Below, piece after piece: positions 31,101 to 38,076 of a stretch of 52,990 bases of DNA. Every line of letters starts with the position of its first letter. The first letter of the stretch is position 1. The DNA comes from Bacilli bacterium. GTDB taxonomy: Bacteria; Bacillota_I; Bacilli_A; RF39; UBA660. The notes below the pieces were generated by a model. The model saw only the letters and a program-made list of their open reading frames with translations, did not search any database and was not told the origin of the DNA. A program made the position numbers and the translations under genes. The stretch is taken from assembly GCA_028693275.1 (NCBI GenBank), contig JAQUVS010000002.1, positions 1 to 52,990 of the forward strand, read 5' to 3'.

Positions 31101-31894
31101 AAGTTAGAAAGAAAGGATTGTTAATATATGTTAATCAAACGTTAACAAATAATGGAACAATCTCAATGACTGCAAGAGGTGCAAGTGCAGTAGGACAAGA
31201 TGTTTTGCTTTATAAAAATTCAAATAGTTCATATGAATACGTTCCCGCACTTGGAGCAGTTGGCGGAGGAGGTATAGGGGGACTATATGCTAAAGCTGCC
31301 GGTAATCCGGGACACTCAGCTAGTACTGTCTTAACATCAATAAGAGCAACAGGAGGCGGAGGAGGCGGATCTGTTTATAATTCATTAACTGACAGAGGAA
31401 CAAGTGGTTCAGGAGGAGCTGGATCTTCTTACTCTGGAGGAACAGGAGGCGGATCTTCTGATTCAAGAAAATATAACGCTGGAAATGGTGCTCCAAACGG
31501 TGGTGCCGGTGGATTTGCAGAAGCTGCTGCTGGTAGTGGCGGTGCTGGTAATCCAGGAGGAAGCGCTGGGGATAGTTGGAAGACTTGCGTTGCAGGTGCA
31601 AATGGAACTGGTGGATTACTAATGATATATTCCAATAGTTTAATAAATAATGGAACATTACAATCAAATGGTATTCAAAATGTTGTAACCAATAAATATC
31701 GTCCAGATACTTCTGGTGGTTCTTCTGGTGGTGGAAGTATAAATATATTTTATAAAAATTCCTTTTCTAACACAGGAACTATATCTTCAGCTGGTGGATT
31801 GGCTACTACCGGTGCGGCCTATAATGGTGGAGCTGGTGGAACTGGTTCTGTAACAATAGGATCAATAGAAACAGGGACATTTATAATTAACTAA
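25142..31894 (+). CDS. Giant pseudopilin-anchored surface protein with Ig-like/chitobiase-type repeats and Gly-rich tail
   Basis: A 2250-residue protein. The start GYTLIEILAVLVIMGVIATI gives a prepilin cleavage site (Gly-Tyr) and Glu at mature position 5, after an unusually long charged leader of about 13 residues. From about residue 200 there are repeated modules resembling the chitobiase/beta-hexosaminidase C-terminal domain, each containing Y-x-[IL]-x-x-G-x-x-x-x-Y-T-G-P-F and ending with a [TI]-x-[IV]-x-A-x-A pattern. These are followed by fibronectin/Ig-like modules, a beta-rich module with TLTNNGTISMTARGA and a glycine-rich tail (GGTGGGSSDSRKYNAGNGAP). A 701-residue block (about 684-1385) is repeated in tandem, so the Gly-rich domain appears once cut short and once complete. 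The binding site is AGGGTGAG. It is probably a very large pseudopilus subunit or adhesin. Confidence 0.8.
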   Translation: MKKKYHFYEEKKGYTLIEILAVLVIMGVIATIAIFGVLELIQWSKMESFRATAINISGASSLYASDKGMEEGDEKIVIKYPDDKNTLEIRGKLPDYGKVVIETENDITMNLYSRELRTCAYKDKISTKVRLVRSMTAYECYIYEGEEGENNGSGGNSDNTDLANGGNTSFLGWITLHLFYPEESYDRMWRLDTNGEVRTNEDDWQEYTGPITIPIDRVEDVWIKYKLDESGYKIIAPNGKAVVDIVPDETKKLVEKVKIRIDYDENATKKLYRIDYGTWQEYTKEFYVTENVIIEAKVEKNVDIFDNLGNKVGTKKLTGRDSYEIENIKPADPVPGIPAPIITRTTPDVGNVAAVIITYPESSKNKTYKIDYGIAMTYSEKVNFKTYDHVIQAYYYTLDGKKSMVAKKIIDEPDTEQVNQGPGGTGGGGICTKDCPLDEPIINANPESIATSVSVTVDYPIEAIDKYIKIGSGKYEKYTGAKILTSQAMVYAYYLDINGEMSPIAVRNINNFLTPPGPGGSGKVYPSVSIELEPLRDRTTSVNVKIYSSDATEVLYSFDGHNYLPYTGAFNVTKNTAIYAVARNANGEDTDQAYITNIGTNPPIKDKLSVDIVAKPDLTGTTTKTDEVLVTIVYDIRATTKKYSLDGTTFIDYTGPFKVTKNTTITGIATSQTGYGSRKKLITGIGTPEVAVPVITINPEETITSQVEVSIAYGTETTIKQYRIGSGELTNYTGPFIVKENTTIYAYASNGTDEKISSRNITNIKTEATVDKVTIIEMDKYFLLKLNYPKTAFIKEYKYTEAGTWKTYPTDGILLIKAEYKDEIVNNSKVIIKIKDENGLYKVFNGDYYFIQGSVYDIRDSIYMRWDMTKPTGPTYLIDDTSYTDRVNVSVINSSKCISSEYSIMEPGLERTEWTKYTNPITVTKNNTVIYGRCINAFEVYSQETNYKVINIDDTAPVISSVTNVTRSSSITITINANDPESELYKYEVRLNSGEWIDTNMSSTYKFNGLTEATAYVIDVRVKNILGLTSEVKTYNITTPIMELPLITVTDLAVWKPIKNVTFTIPSNQPLNEYTYLYSFDNVTWNNYIGPFGLIYNTSLYVKLIDSNGVVKTTNLIIDKIDNTVPTINLNSVPSLVTLGSSYTLPTTYTLNSSLSGGTVTCKSGTTNYTNTEVMQIGIYNLVCTVTTGAGNVATASKTIEVKNGIPIVADNLYELLNSNKMIDNQSYSVTFSNDQIIDIEYHEIGGDVTYSSNPTLCNNLMDTYMCVYKYTGNLTINSGVTLTPQVRKKGLLIYVNQTLTNNGTISMTARGASAVGQDVLLYKNSNSSYEYVPALGAVGGGGIGGLYAKAAGNPGHSASTVLTSIRATGGGGGGSVYNSLTDRGIGTPEVAVPVITINPEETITSQVEVSIAYGTETTIKQYRIGSGELTNYTGPFIVKENTTIYAYASNGTDEKISSRNITNIKTEATVDKVTIIEMDKYFLLKLNYPKTAFIKEYKYTEAGTWKTYPTDGILLIKAEYKDEIVNNSKVIIKIKDENGLYKVFNGDYYFIQGSVYDIRDSIYMRWDMTKPTGPTYLIDDTSYTDRVNVSVINSSKCISSEYSIMEPGLERTEWTKYTNPITVTKNNTVIYGRCINAFEVYSQETNYKVINIDDTAPVISSVTNVTRSSSITITINANDPESELYKYEVRLNSGEWIDTNMSSTYKFNGLTEATAYVIDVRVKNILGLTSEVKTYNITTPIMELPLITVTDLAVWKPIKNVTFTIPSNQPLNEYTYLYSFDNVTWNNYIGPFGLIYNTSLYVKLIDSNGVVKTTNLIIDKIDNTVPTINLNSVPSLVTLGSSYTLPTTYTLNSSLSGGTVTCKSGTTNYTNTEVMQIGIYNLVCTVTTGAGNVATASKTIEVKNGIPIVADNLYELLNSNKMIDNQSYSVTFSNDQIIDIEYHEIGGDVTYSSNPTLCNNLMDTYMCVYKYTGNLTINSGVTLTPQVRKKGLLIYVNQTLTNNGTISMTARGASAVGQDVLLYKNSNSSYEYVPALGAVGGGGIGGLYAKAAGNPGHSASTVLTSIRATGGGGGGSVYNSLTDRGTSGSGGAGSSYSGGTGGGSSDSRKYNAGNGAPNGGAGGFAEAAAGSGGAGNPGGSAGDSWKTCVAGANGTGGLLMIYSNSLINNGTLQSNGIQNVVTNKYRPDTSGGSSGGGSINIFYKNSFSNTGTISSAGGLATTGAAYNGGAGGTGSVTIGSIETGTFIIN
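27190..29297 (+). repeat. 2.1-kb tandem repeat, copy 1
   Basis: First copy of a directly repeated block with a period of 2103 bases (701 codons). Lines compared across the block appear identical. The copy starts and ends at AGGAA. In this copy the Gly-rich module breaks off after residues SLTDR and runs straight into copy 2. Confidence 0.95.
29293..31400 (+). repeat. 2.1-kb tandem repeat, copy 2
   Basis: Second copy, offset exactly 2103 bases from the first. It shares the five bases AGGAA with copy 1 at 29293-29297, and the same AGGAA occurs at its end (31396-31400). After 31400 the reading frame continues into the complete Gly-rich tail. Confidence 0.95.
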
Positions 31895-31902
31895 TATTTT
31901 AA

Positions 31903-31957
31903 AAAAGAATACATGTGTGATCTAAAAATGAAAAAGATTACACATGTATTCTTTTGT
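31903..31957. terminator. Strong terminator after the giant pseudopilin gene
   Basis: A 16-base perfect stem (31903-31918 with 31940-31955) of the form AAAAGAATACATGTGT, around a 21-base loop, ending in a short T-rich stretch. The A tract on the other side lets it act on both strands. Confidence 0.85.
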
Positions 31958-31961
31958 TATT

Positions 31962-31994
31962 ACACAAAAAAAGCAATCATTTAATAATGATTGC
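31962..31994 (-). terminator. Terminator of the transglutaminase-like gene
   Basis: GCAATCATT and AATGATTGC form a nine-base stem (31973-31994) around TAAT. Read on the minus strand it is followed by a run of seven Ts. Confidence 0.8.
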
Positions 31995-32010
31995 ATAAAC
32001 TGAATTATAA

Positions 32011-32925
32011 TTAATTATTTGTAGCTTCTACATATATAGTTTTATCGAAGAAATGTTGATCAGTTTCTAAATTAGCAAGTTCACTACTAGTTATTAAGAA
32101 ATAATCATATTCAAGTATATTATTGCCACTAGAAGAAACAGGATCATCCCAAGTGAGATCTAAATGTAGCCATTTACCATCTAAATATACTAAATTCCAA
32201 ATATGATTTTCACTTGATATTTTATAATTAGGTATGCCAAATCTATCTAAAAATAACTTCATAGCATCAGCATATCCACTACAAATACCATATCCTTGAA
32301 TTAAAACTCCATACGCTGTATCAGAACTATAAGTAGTTACTTTCTTATCACTTCTAGCTGAATCATAAACACTATTATTAATTATATAATCGTGTATTGT
32401 TTTTATTTTTTCTACGTCAGTCATATTCATTGTAATATTTTGACTAATAATACTATCTATTTTTGTATTCAAAATAGATATTTTATCTTCTGTATAAGCA
32501 TGTTGTAATCTTATTGTAACTTCACCAATAGTGCTATATTCTGTTTCTATATGATTAAAAGTATTAAATACTCCAACAAAATTATTAACATAAGATAATA
32601 AAGCTTGATTATTAGCTATGTAATCCACATCACTTAAACAACTAATATATGAGTCCGGACAATAAAAAGAAAATTTAGTCATACCTGAGTTTATAACTTC
32701 ATAATATATATTTTTAATATCTTCTTTATTTTCTGGAACAAAGGTTGTTGGAGCAGTAACATAATTATAATTTCTAGGAACATAATATTGATTTTTTTCT
32801 ACAGTATCAACCTTTGTTTGAACACCAAAGAACTGAGTTAAATAAAAACCAACTATTTCTTCCCTAAAAGCAACTGTCACTCCCAATATAATTAATAAAC
32901 AACCTAATACAACTATTTTCTTCAT
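32011..32925 (-). CDS. Membrane-anchored or secreted transglutaminase-like protein
   Basis: A 304-residue protein. The first 20 residues (KKIVVLGCLLIILGVTVAF) form a signal or anchor segment. Residues about 165-270 match the transglutaminase-like/papain-type fold: GYGICSGYADAMKLFLDRFGIP holds the nucleophile Cys, SENHIWNLVYLDGKWLHLDLTWDDP holds the catalytic His and Asp. It is likely a cell-surface cysteine peptidase or amidase; real cross-linking activity is not established. The Cys at residue 9 is not in a good lipobox. The gene converges on the giant pseudopilin gene, with a separate terminator for each, so a surface-related link is possible but unproved. Confidence 0.8.
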   Translation of the reverse strand: MKKIVVLGCLLIILGVTVAFREEIVGFYLTQFFGVQTKVDTVEKNQYYVPRNYNYVTAPTTFVPENKEDIKNIYYEVINSGMTKFSFYCPDSYISCLSDVDYIANNQALLSYVNNFVGVFNTFNHIETEYSTIGEVTIRLQHAYTEDKISILNTKIDSIISQNITMNMTDVEKIKTIHDYIINNSVYDSARSDKKVTTYSSDTAYGVLIQGYGICSGYADAMKLFLDRFGIPNYKISSENHIWNLVYLDGKWLHLDLTWDDPVSSSGNNILEYDYFLITSSELANLETDQHFFDKTIYVEATNN

Positions 32926-32950
32926 TATTTTATCACCTATATTAATTATA

Positions 32951-32989
32951 ACAAAAAAAATAGAGTAATAAAACTATTTTATTACTCTA
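32951..32989 (-). terminator. Terminator after rpsT
   Basis: A 13-base perfect stem (32961-32973 with 32977-32989, TAGAGTAATAAAA) with a three-base loop, followed on the minus strand by eight Ts. Confidence 0.85.
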
Positions 32990-32990
32990 A

Positions 32991-33248
32991 TTATATATTT
33001 TTCATCTTTGAAATTTTTGATTTTTGTCTAGCTGCTTTATTTTTATGTATTAAACCACTTGATAATGCTTTATCAATTCTTTTAATTGCAATATTAGCAT
33101 TAGCAACGATTTCTTCTTTAGAACCATTCTTTACTGCTTTTTCAGCATTTTTAACAGCAGTCTTCATACTAGATTTTCCATAAGTATTAATTAAATTCTT
33201 AGTAGCACTAGTTTTAACACGCTTTTTAGCACTTTTAATATTTGGCAT
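32991..33248 (-). CDS. rpsT: 30S ribosomal protein S20
   Basis: An 85-residue basic helical protein starting MPNIKSAKKRVKTSATKNLIN, the bS20 signature, with KAARQKSKIS at the C-terminus. It binds 16S rRNA early in 30S assembly. GAGGTG lies seven bases before the ATG on the minus strand. It is a single-gene unit with a strong terminator, divergent from lepA. Confidence 0.96.
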   Translation of the reverse strand: MPNIKSAKKRVKTSATKNLINTYGKSSMKTAVKNAEKAVKNGSKEEIVANANIAIKRIDKALSSGLIHKNKAARQKSKISKMKNI

Positions 33249-33349
33249 TTGTTTTCACCTCACTTTTTCAATACTCTAATTCTAACAAAAAATTAAATAA
33301 AAAGCAAATAAAAGTTAAAATTTTAAATAAAAATATTCTCTATTAATAA

Positions 33350-33379
33350 ATGACATTACTATAATATACATGGTATAAT
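33350..33379 (+). promoter_or_regulatory. Promoter of lepA
   Basis: ATGACA (33350-33355), an 18-base spacer and extended -10 TGGTATAAT (33371-33379) lie 17 bases before ATG 33397. Confidence 0.6.
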
Positions 33380-33396
33380 AATGAAAGGTGATATAA

Positions 33397-35193
33397 ATGA
33401 AACAAAAAAACATTAGAAATTTCTGCATAATTGCACATATCGATCATGGTAAAAGTACATTAGCAGATAGAATACTTGAAGAAACTGGTTCTATTACCAA
33501 AAGAGAATCTAAAGAACAAATGTTAGATAGTATGGATATAGAAAGAGAAAGAGGTATAACGATAAAGTTAAACTCTGTTGAACTAAATTATAAATATAAT
33601 AATGAAGATTATATTCTTCATTTAATAGACACTCCTGGTCATGTAGATTTTACTTATGAAGTATCTAGAAGCCTAGCAGCATGTGAAGGAGCTATATTAG
33701 TAGTTGATGCGGCTCAAGGAATAGAAGCACAGACATTAGCTAATCTTTACTTAGCAATGGAACACGATTTAACAATTATACCAGTAATTAATAAAATAGA
33801 TTTACCTAATGCTGATATTGATAAAGTAAAAAAAGAATTAAAAACTAATCTTGGTTTTGATGAAGATGAAATAGTTTGTACAAGTGCTAAAAATGGTATA
33901 GGTATAAAAGAATTAATTGAAGCTGTTATAGAAAGAATACCAAGCCCCCTTGGAGATGAAAACAAAGAATTACAAGCATTAATATTTGATAGTATATTTG
34001 ATCCTTATAGAGGAGTTATAATTATGGCTAGAATAGTTAATGGTAGTATTAAAAAAGGAGATACAATCAAATTAATGCAAACAAATGCAGAATATGAGGT
34101 TGTAGAAATTGGGGTAACAACTCCTAAAGATTTAAAAAAAGATATCTTGTCAGCAGGAGATGTTGGATATATAACAGGTAGTATTAAGTCTATAGAAGAT
34201 ATAAAAGTAGGGGATACAATAACTAATAAATTTAAACCTGCAAAAAGTCCATTAGATGGTTACAAGCCTATGAAATCAATGGTTTTTTGTGGTTTATATC
34301 CAATTGAAGCAAATAAATATGATGACTTAAAAGAAGCTTTAGAAAAACTAAAATTAAATGATGCCTCTCTTGTATTTGAAGTAGAAACATCAAAAGCATT
34401 AGGTTTTGGTTTTAGATGTGGATTTTTAGGATTATTACATATGGAAATAATTGAAGAAAGAATAGAAAGAGAATTCAATATAGAAATAATTGCTACATCT
34501 CCTTCAGTAATATATGAAGTAGAAATGACAGATGATTCAGTAATTACTATTGATTCTCCAACAAAATTACCAGATAAAACAAAAATAAAAGAGATAAGAG
34601 AACCTTATATAAAAACTAGTATTTTTTCACCATCAGAATATGTAGGACCAATTATGGAATTATGTCAAAATAAAAGAGGAACATATATAAGACTTGATTA
34701 TATAGATGATAAAAGAGTAAACATCCATTATGAAATACCTTTATCAGAAATAGTATATGATTTCTTTGATAAATTAAAATCATATACAAAAGGTTATGCA
34801 TCATTTGATTATGACATTATAGGATATAAGAAAAGTGATTTAGTAAAAATGGATATTCTATTAAATGGTGAAATAGTTGATGCCTTAAGTACTATAGTTC
34901 ACAAAGATTTTGCTTATAATCGAGGTAAAGCAGTAGTAGAAAACTTAAAAAAATTAATTCCTAGACAAATGTTTGAAGTCCCAATTCAAGCCTCTCTTGG
35001 TAGTAAGATTATTGCAAGAACTGATATAAAAGCTATGAGAAAAGATGTTTTAGCTAAATGTTATGGTGGAGACGTATCTAGAAAAAGAAAACTTCTTGAA
35101 AAACAAAAAGAAGGTAAAAAGAGAATGAAAAGAATAGGATCAGTAGAAATACCACAAGAAGCATTCCTATCAGTATTAAGTATGGATGAATAA
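33397..35193 (+). CDS. lepA: Translation elongation factor 4
   Basis: A 598-residue translational GTPase. The G domain shows [13 protein letters not shown], the switch [21 protein letters not shown] and NKIDLP. Domains II, III and V follow, with the LepA-specific C-terminal domain ending [25 protein letters not shown]. It acts on ribosomes under stress or in initiation and assembly; the precise function is debated. AAGGTGAT precedes the start. Length is exactly typical. Eleven bases separate it from mscL. Confidence 0.97.
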   Translation: MKQKNIRNFCIIAHIDHGKSTLADRILEETGSITKRESKEQMLDSMDIERERGITIKLNSVELNYKYNNEDYILHLIDTPGHVDFTYEVSRSLAACEGAILVVDAAQGIEAQTLANLYLAMEHDLTIIPVINKIDLPNADIDKVKKELKTNLGFDEDEIVCTSAKNGIGIKELIEAVIERIPSPLGDENKELQALIFDSIFDPYRGVIIMARIVNGSIKKGDTIKLMQTNAEYEVVEIGVTTPKDLKKDILSAGDVGYITGSIKSIEDIKVGDTITNKFKPAKSPLDGYKPMKSMVFCGLYPIEANKYDDLKEALEKLKLNDASLVFEVETSKALGFGFRCGFLGLLHMEIIEERIEREFNIEIIATSPSVIYEVEMTDDSVITIDSPTKLPDKTKIKEIREPYIKTSIFSPSEYVGPIMELCQNKRGTYIRLDYIDDKRVNIHYEIPLSEIVYDFFDKLKSYTKGYASFDYDIIGYKKSDLVKMDILLNGEIVDALSTIVHKDFAYNRGKAVVENLKKLIPRQMFEVPIQASLGSKIIARTDIKAMRKDVLAKCYGGDVSRKRKLLEKQKEGKKRMKRIGSVEIPQEAFLSVLSMDE

Positions 35194-35204
35194 AGGAGTA
35201 TTAT

Positions 35205-35660
35205 ATGAAAAAAAATGTAAAAGAAAAATCTAAGAAAATAGTTAAAAAAATAGAAAAAGAATTAAATAAAAAAGAAATAAAATCTAATATTACAGAATTA
35301 AAAGAATTTATTATGAGAGGTAATATAATAGATATGGCTGTAGGGGTAATTATAGGAGCAGCTTTTGGTAAAATAGTTACATCTTTAGTAAATGATATAT
35401 TAATGCCTATTATTAGTCTTATTTTAAATGGAGTTGATTTTAGTAGTTTAACTTTTAAAGTTAATGATGCAGTTATAAATTACGGAATCTTTATTCAAAA
35501 TATTGTAGATTTCTTAATTATAGCAATAAGTATTTTCTTCTTCCTTAAAACTATGAATAAAATTATGAATAAGAAAAAAGACGAAGTAAAAGAAGAACCT
35601 CCAAAAAAATCTAATGAAGAACTATTGCTAGAAGAAATAAGAGATTTACTAAAAAAATGA
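35205..35660 (+). CDS. mscL: Large-conductance mechanosensitive channel
   Basis: A 151-residue channel subunit. [20 protein letters not shown] is the MscL N-terminal helix plus TM1; TM2 is [20 protein letters not shown]. The C-terminal helix ([16 protein letters not shown]) forms the cytoplasmic bundle. The protein opens under membrane tension and releases solutes at hypo-osmotic shock. An extra N-terminal stretch of about 35 residues, very rich in Lys and Glu, precedes the usual start. The only later Met (IMRGN) lacks a ribosome binding site, while AAAGGAG precedes ATG 35205, so the long form is favoured. The stop overlaps the hemW start by four bases. Confidence 0.93.
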   Translation: MKKNVKEKSKKIVKKIEKELNKKEIKSNITELKEFIMRGNIIDMAVGVIIGAAFGKIVTSLVNDILMPIISLILNGVDFSSLTFKVNDAVINYGIFIQNIVDFLIIAISIFFFLKTMNKIMNKKKDEVKEEPPKKSNEELLLEEIRDLLKK

Positions 35661-36766
35661 TAGAATCAGCATATATACATATCCCTTTTTGTACTAATAT
35701 ATGCACTTATTGTGACTTTTGTAAGATGTTTTACAACAAAAAAATGGTAAACAATTATCTTTTAGCCCTAGAAAAAGAAATAAACTCTCTTTATAAAAAC
35801 GATATATTAGAAACAATCTATATAGGAGGAGGAACACCTTCTTCTTTTGATATTGAAGACTTAAATAAATTATTTATTATTCTTAGAAAACTTAACAAAA
35901 GTGATAATATTGAATATACAATAGAATGTAATATAGAAAATATAGATGAAGAAAAATTAATATTTTTTAAAGAAAATGGTATTAATAGAATCAGTATAGG
36001 AATAGAAAGTTTTAACGAAGATATTCTTAAATTCCTAGGTAGAAAATATACAAAAAAAGATATAGTAGAAAAAATGAATATAATAAAAAAATATTTTGAT
36101 AATATAAATATTGATTTAATTTATGCAGTACCTATTCAAAGTATAGAGATATTAAAAGAAGACTTAAATAATTTTATAGATTTAGATATAAAACATATAT
36201 CTACTTATTCTCTTATAATAGAAGATAATACAAAACTTAAAAATGATAAAATTAAGTATATTGATGAAGACTTAGATCAAGAAATGTACGAACTAATAAA
36301 AGAAACATTAAAAGAAAATAATTTTATTCATTATGAAATAAGTAATTTCAGTAAAGATACTTATCAATCTAAACATAATCTTAATTATTGGATGAATAAT
36401 AATTATTATGGATTTGGATTAGGTGCCAGTGGTTTTATAGATAATAAAAGATATACAAATACCAGAAGTATAAATAATTATTTATTAGGTAAATATATAT
36501 TAGAAGAAGAATATTTAGATAATGAAAAGAATTTAGAAAATGAAATAATGCTTTTATTAAGAACTAATATTGGATTAAATAAAAAAGAATTATATAATAA
36601 ATATAAAATAGATATAGATACTAAATATAATATAAAAGAAATGATTAAAGATCATTTAATAGAAGTATTAGATAACGGTAATTATATAATAAGTAAAGAT
36701 AAATGGTATATTGAAAATAGTATTTTGATATATTTTATAGGAGGAAATACATATGGACAAAATTAA
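35657..36766 (+). CDS. hemW: Radical SAM protein HemW (heme chaperone family)
   Basis: A 369-residue radical-SAM protein. The cluster motif [11 protein letters not shown] (Cys12, 16, 19 and the extra Cys22) is that of HemW rather than Hem[35 protein letters not shown] and [10 protein letters not shown] follow. HemW binds heme for delivery to respiratory enzymes. No heme pathway gene is present in this window, so its role here is open. ATGA overlap with mscL implies translational coupling. The gene for the HD protein starts within its last codons, after GGAGGAAA. Confidence 0.9.
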   Translation: MIESAYIHIPFCTNICTYCDFCKMFYNKKMVNNYLLALEKEINSLYKNDILETIYIGGGTPSSFDIEDLNKLFIILRKLNKSDNIEYTIECNIENIDEEKLIFFKENGINRISIGIESFNEDILKFLGRKYTKKDIVEKMNIIKKYFDNINIDLIYAVPIQSIEILKEDLNNFIDLDIKHISTYSLIIEDNTKLKNDKIKYIDEDLDQEMYELIKETLKENNFIHYEISNFSKDTYQSKHNLNYWMNNNYYGFGLGASGFIDNKRYTNTRSINNYLLGKYILEEEYLDNEKNLENEIMLLLRTNIGLNKKELYNKYKIDIDTKYNIKEMIKDHLIEVLDNGNYIISKDKWYIENSILIYFIGGNTYGQN

Positions 36767-37334
36767 TGCTTTTAATAAGGAAATAAATTATATAAAAAAT
36801 AATAATTTTAAAGATGATGTAACTAAATTAATTAATAAATTACCAGATTATTTTTTTGAAATAGAAGCTTCATCAACAGGCAAATATCATCCAAAATACA
36901 CATTAGGAGTAGGTGGATTACTAAGACATACTAAAGCTGCTGTAAGAATAGCTTATGAATTATTAAATAATCCAACAATAGGAGATAAGTATACAAATGA
37001 TGAAAAAGATCTAATGTTAATTGGTTTAATATTACATGATGGTTTAAAATCAGGAGAAGTAAAAGAAAAGTATACTAAAGTAGATCATCCTTTACTTGTA
37101 GCAAACTTTATAGAAGAAAACAAAAATGAATTATCATTTAAAGAAGAAGAAATAACTTTATTAAAAAGTGTTATTTCTTCACATATGGGTCCATGGAATA
37201 AAGATTATAATGATAATGAAATCTTACCTAAACCTAAGACTAAATATGAAAATTTTGTTCATATGTGCGATTATTTAGCTAGTAGAAAAGCCCTTTTATT
37301 TGAATTTGATAATGATAATAACATTATAGATTAA
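36753..37334 (+). CDS. HD-domain phosphohydrolase-like protein
   Basis: A 193-residue protein with an HD-domain pattern: LLRHTKAAVRIAYELL supplies the first His, GLILHDGLKSGE the His-Asp pair and VISSHMGPW plus HMCDYLASRK the later His and Asp ligands. Such proteins usually hydrolyse nucleotides or cyclic dinucleotides, or cut RNA ends; the substrate cannot be told here. It overlaps hemW by 14 bases and is the last gene of the lepA-mscL-hemW series before a new promoter. Confidence 0.75.
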   Translation: MDKINAFNKEINYIKNNNFKDDVTKLINKLPDYFFEIEASSTGKYHPKYTLGVGGLLRHTKAAVRIAYELLNNPTIGDKYTNDEKDLMLIGLILHDGLKSGEVKEKYTKVDHPLLVANFIEENKNELSFKEEEITLLKSVISSHMGPWNKDYNDNEILPKPKTKYENFVHMCDYLASRKALLFEFDNDNNIID

Positions 37335-37364
37335 TTGACACAAACACTTGTTTGGGTATATAAT
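37335..37364 (+). promoter_or_regulatory. Strong promoter of the dTMP kinase gene with internal operator-like palindrome
   Basis: A perfect TTGACA (37335-37340), an 18-base spacer and a perfect TATAAT (37359-37364). The spacer begins with CAAACACTTGTTTG (37341-37354), a palindrome with two central bases that resembles a LexA/DinR box. Any protein bound there would block the promoter. Confidence 0.75.
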
Positions 37365-37389
37365 ATTAATATATAGTAGAGGTGATTAT

Positions 37390-38076
37390 ATGGTAGGTAA
37401 AATAATAGTTATTGAAGGGACAGAATGTTCAGGAAAAGATACTCAAAGTAAACTTTTAGTAGAAAAATTAGCAAGTAGGGGAATTAAAGCAATTCATTTA
37501 GGATTTCCAATGTATGATTCTGCTACTGGTAAAATAATAAAAGGACCTTATTTAGGTAAAGATGAAGAAATAAATTCTTATTTTAAAGAAGGGCCAATAA
37601 ATGTTGATCCTAAAATAGCTTGTCTTTATTATGCAGCAGACAGACTATATAACATAGATAAAATAAAAGAATATGTTAAAGAAGGATACTACGTAATATT
37701 AGATAGATATATAAGTTCTAATATGGCTCATCAAGGATGTAAAATAGAAGATAAAGATGAAAGATTTAATATGTTTCAGTGGATTGATAAACTAGAATAT
37801 TGGTTATTGAATCTTCCAAAACCAGATATAACTATCTTACTTAAATTACCTTATGAATATAATAATATATTAAAATCAAAAAGAAAATGTGTTCAAGGAG
37901 ATGAAGAACACCAAGAATATTATAAGAATGTAGAAATTACTTATAATGAATTATCAGGTTTATATAATTGGGATACAGTCGAATGTGTTAAAGACAATAC
38001 TATTAGAGAAATAGAAGATATAAATACTGAAATATTAAACATAATAATAGAAAAAAAAGAAACTATTCATTACTGA
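37390..38076 (+). CDS. tmk: Thymidylate kinase family protein
   Basis: A 228-residue P-loop kinase. EGTECSGKDTQSKLL (residues 8-22) is the P-loop region, DRYISSNMAHQG the DRY/DRH motif and KSKRKCVQGDEEHQ the lid region. It should phosphorylate dTMP to dTDP. ATG 37390 was chosen because the in-frame ATG at 37348 lies inside the promoter, while AGAGGTGAT immediately precedes 37390. The sequence around the P-loop (TECSGKDT) is less standard than in most Tmk (DGxGKT/S), so another (deoxy)nucleoside monophosphate kinase is possible. Confidence 0.82.
   Translation: MVGKIIVIEGTECSGKDTQSKLLVEKLASRGIKAIHLGFPMYDSATGKIIKGPYLGKDEEINSYFKEGPINVDPKIACLYYAADRLYNIDKIKEYVKEGYYVILDRYISSNMAHQGCKIEDKDERFNMFQWIDKLEYWLLNLPKPDITILLKLPYEYNNILKSKRKCVQGDEEHQEYYKNVEITYNELSGLYNWDTVECVKDNTIREIEDINTEILNIIIEKKETIHY

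Noticed and set aside
31320-31667. Minus-strand frames opposite the Gly-rich tail
   Set aside because: Repetitive Gly codons give open antisense frames. The products are low-complexity.
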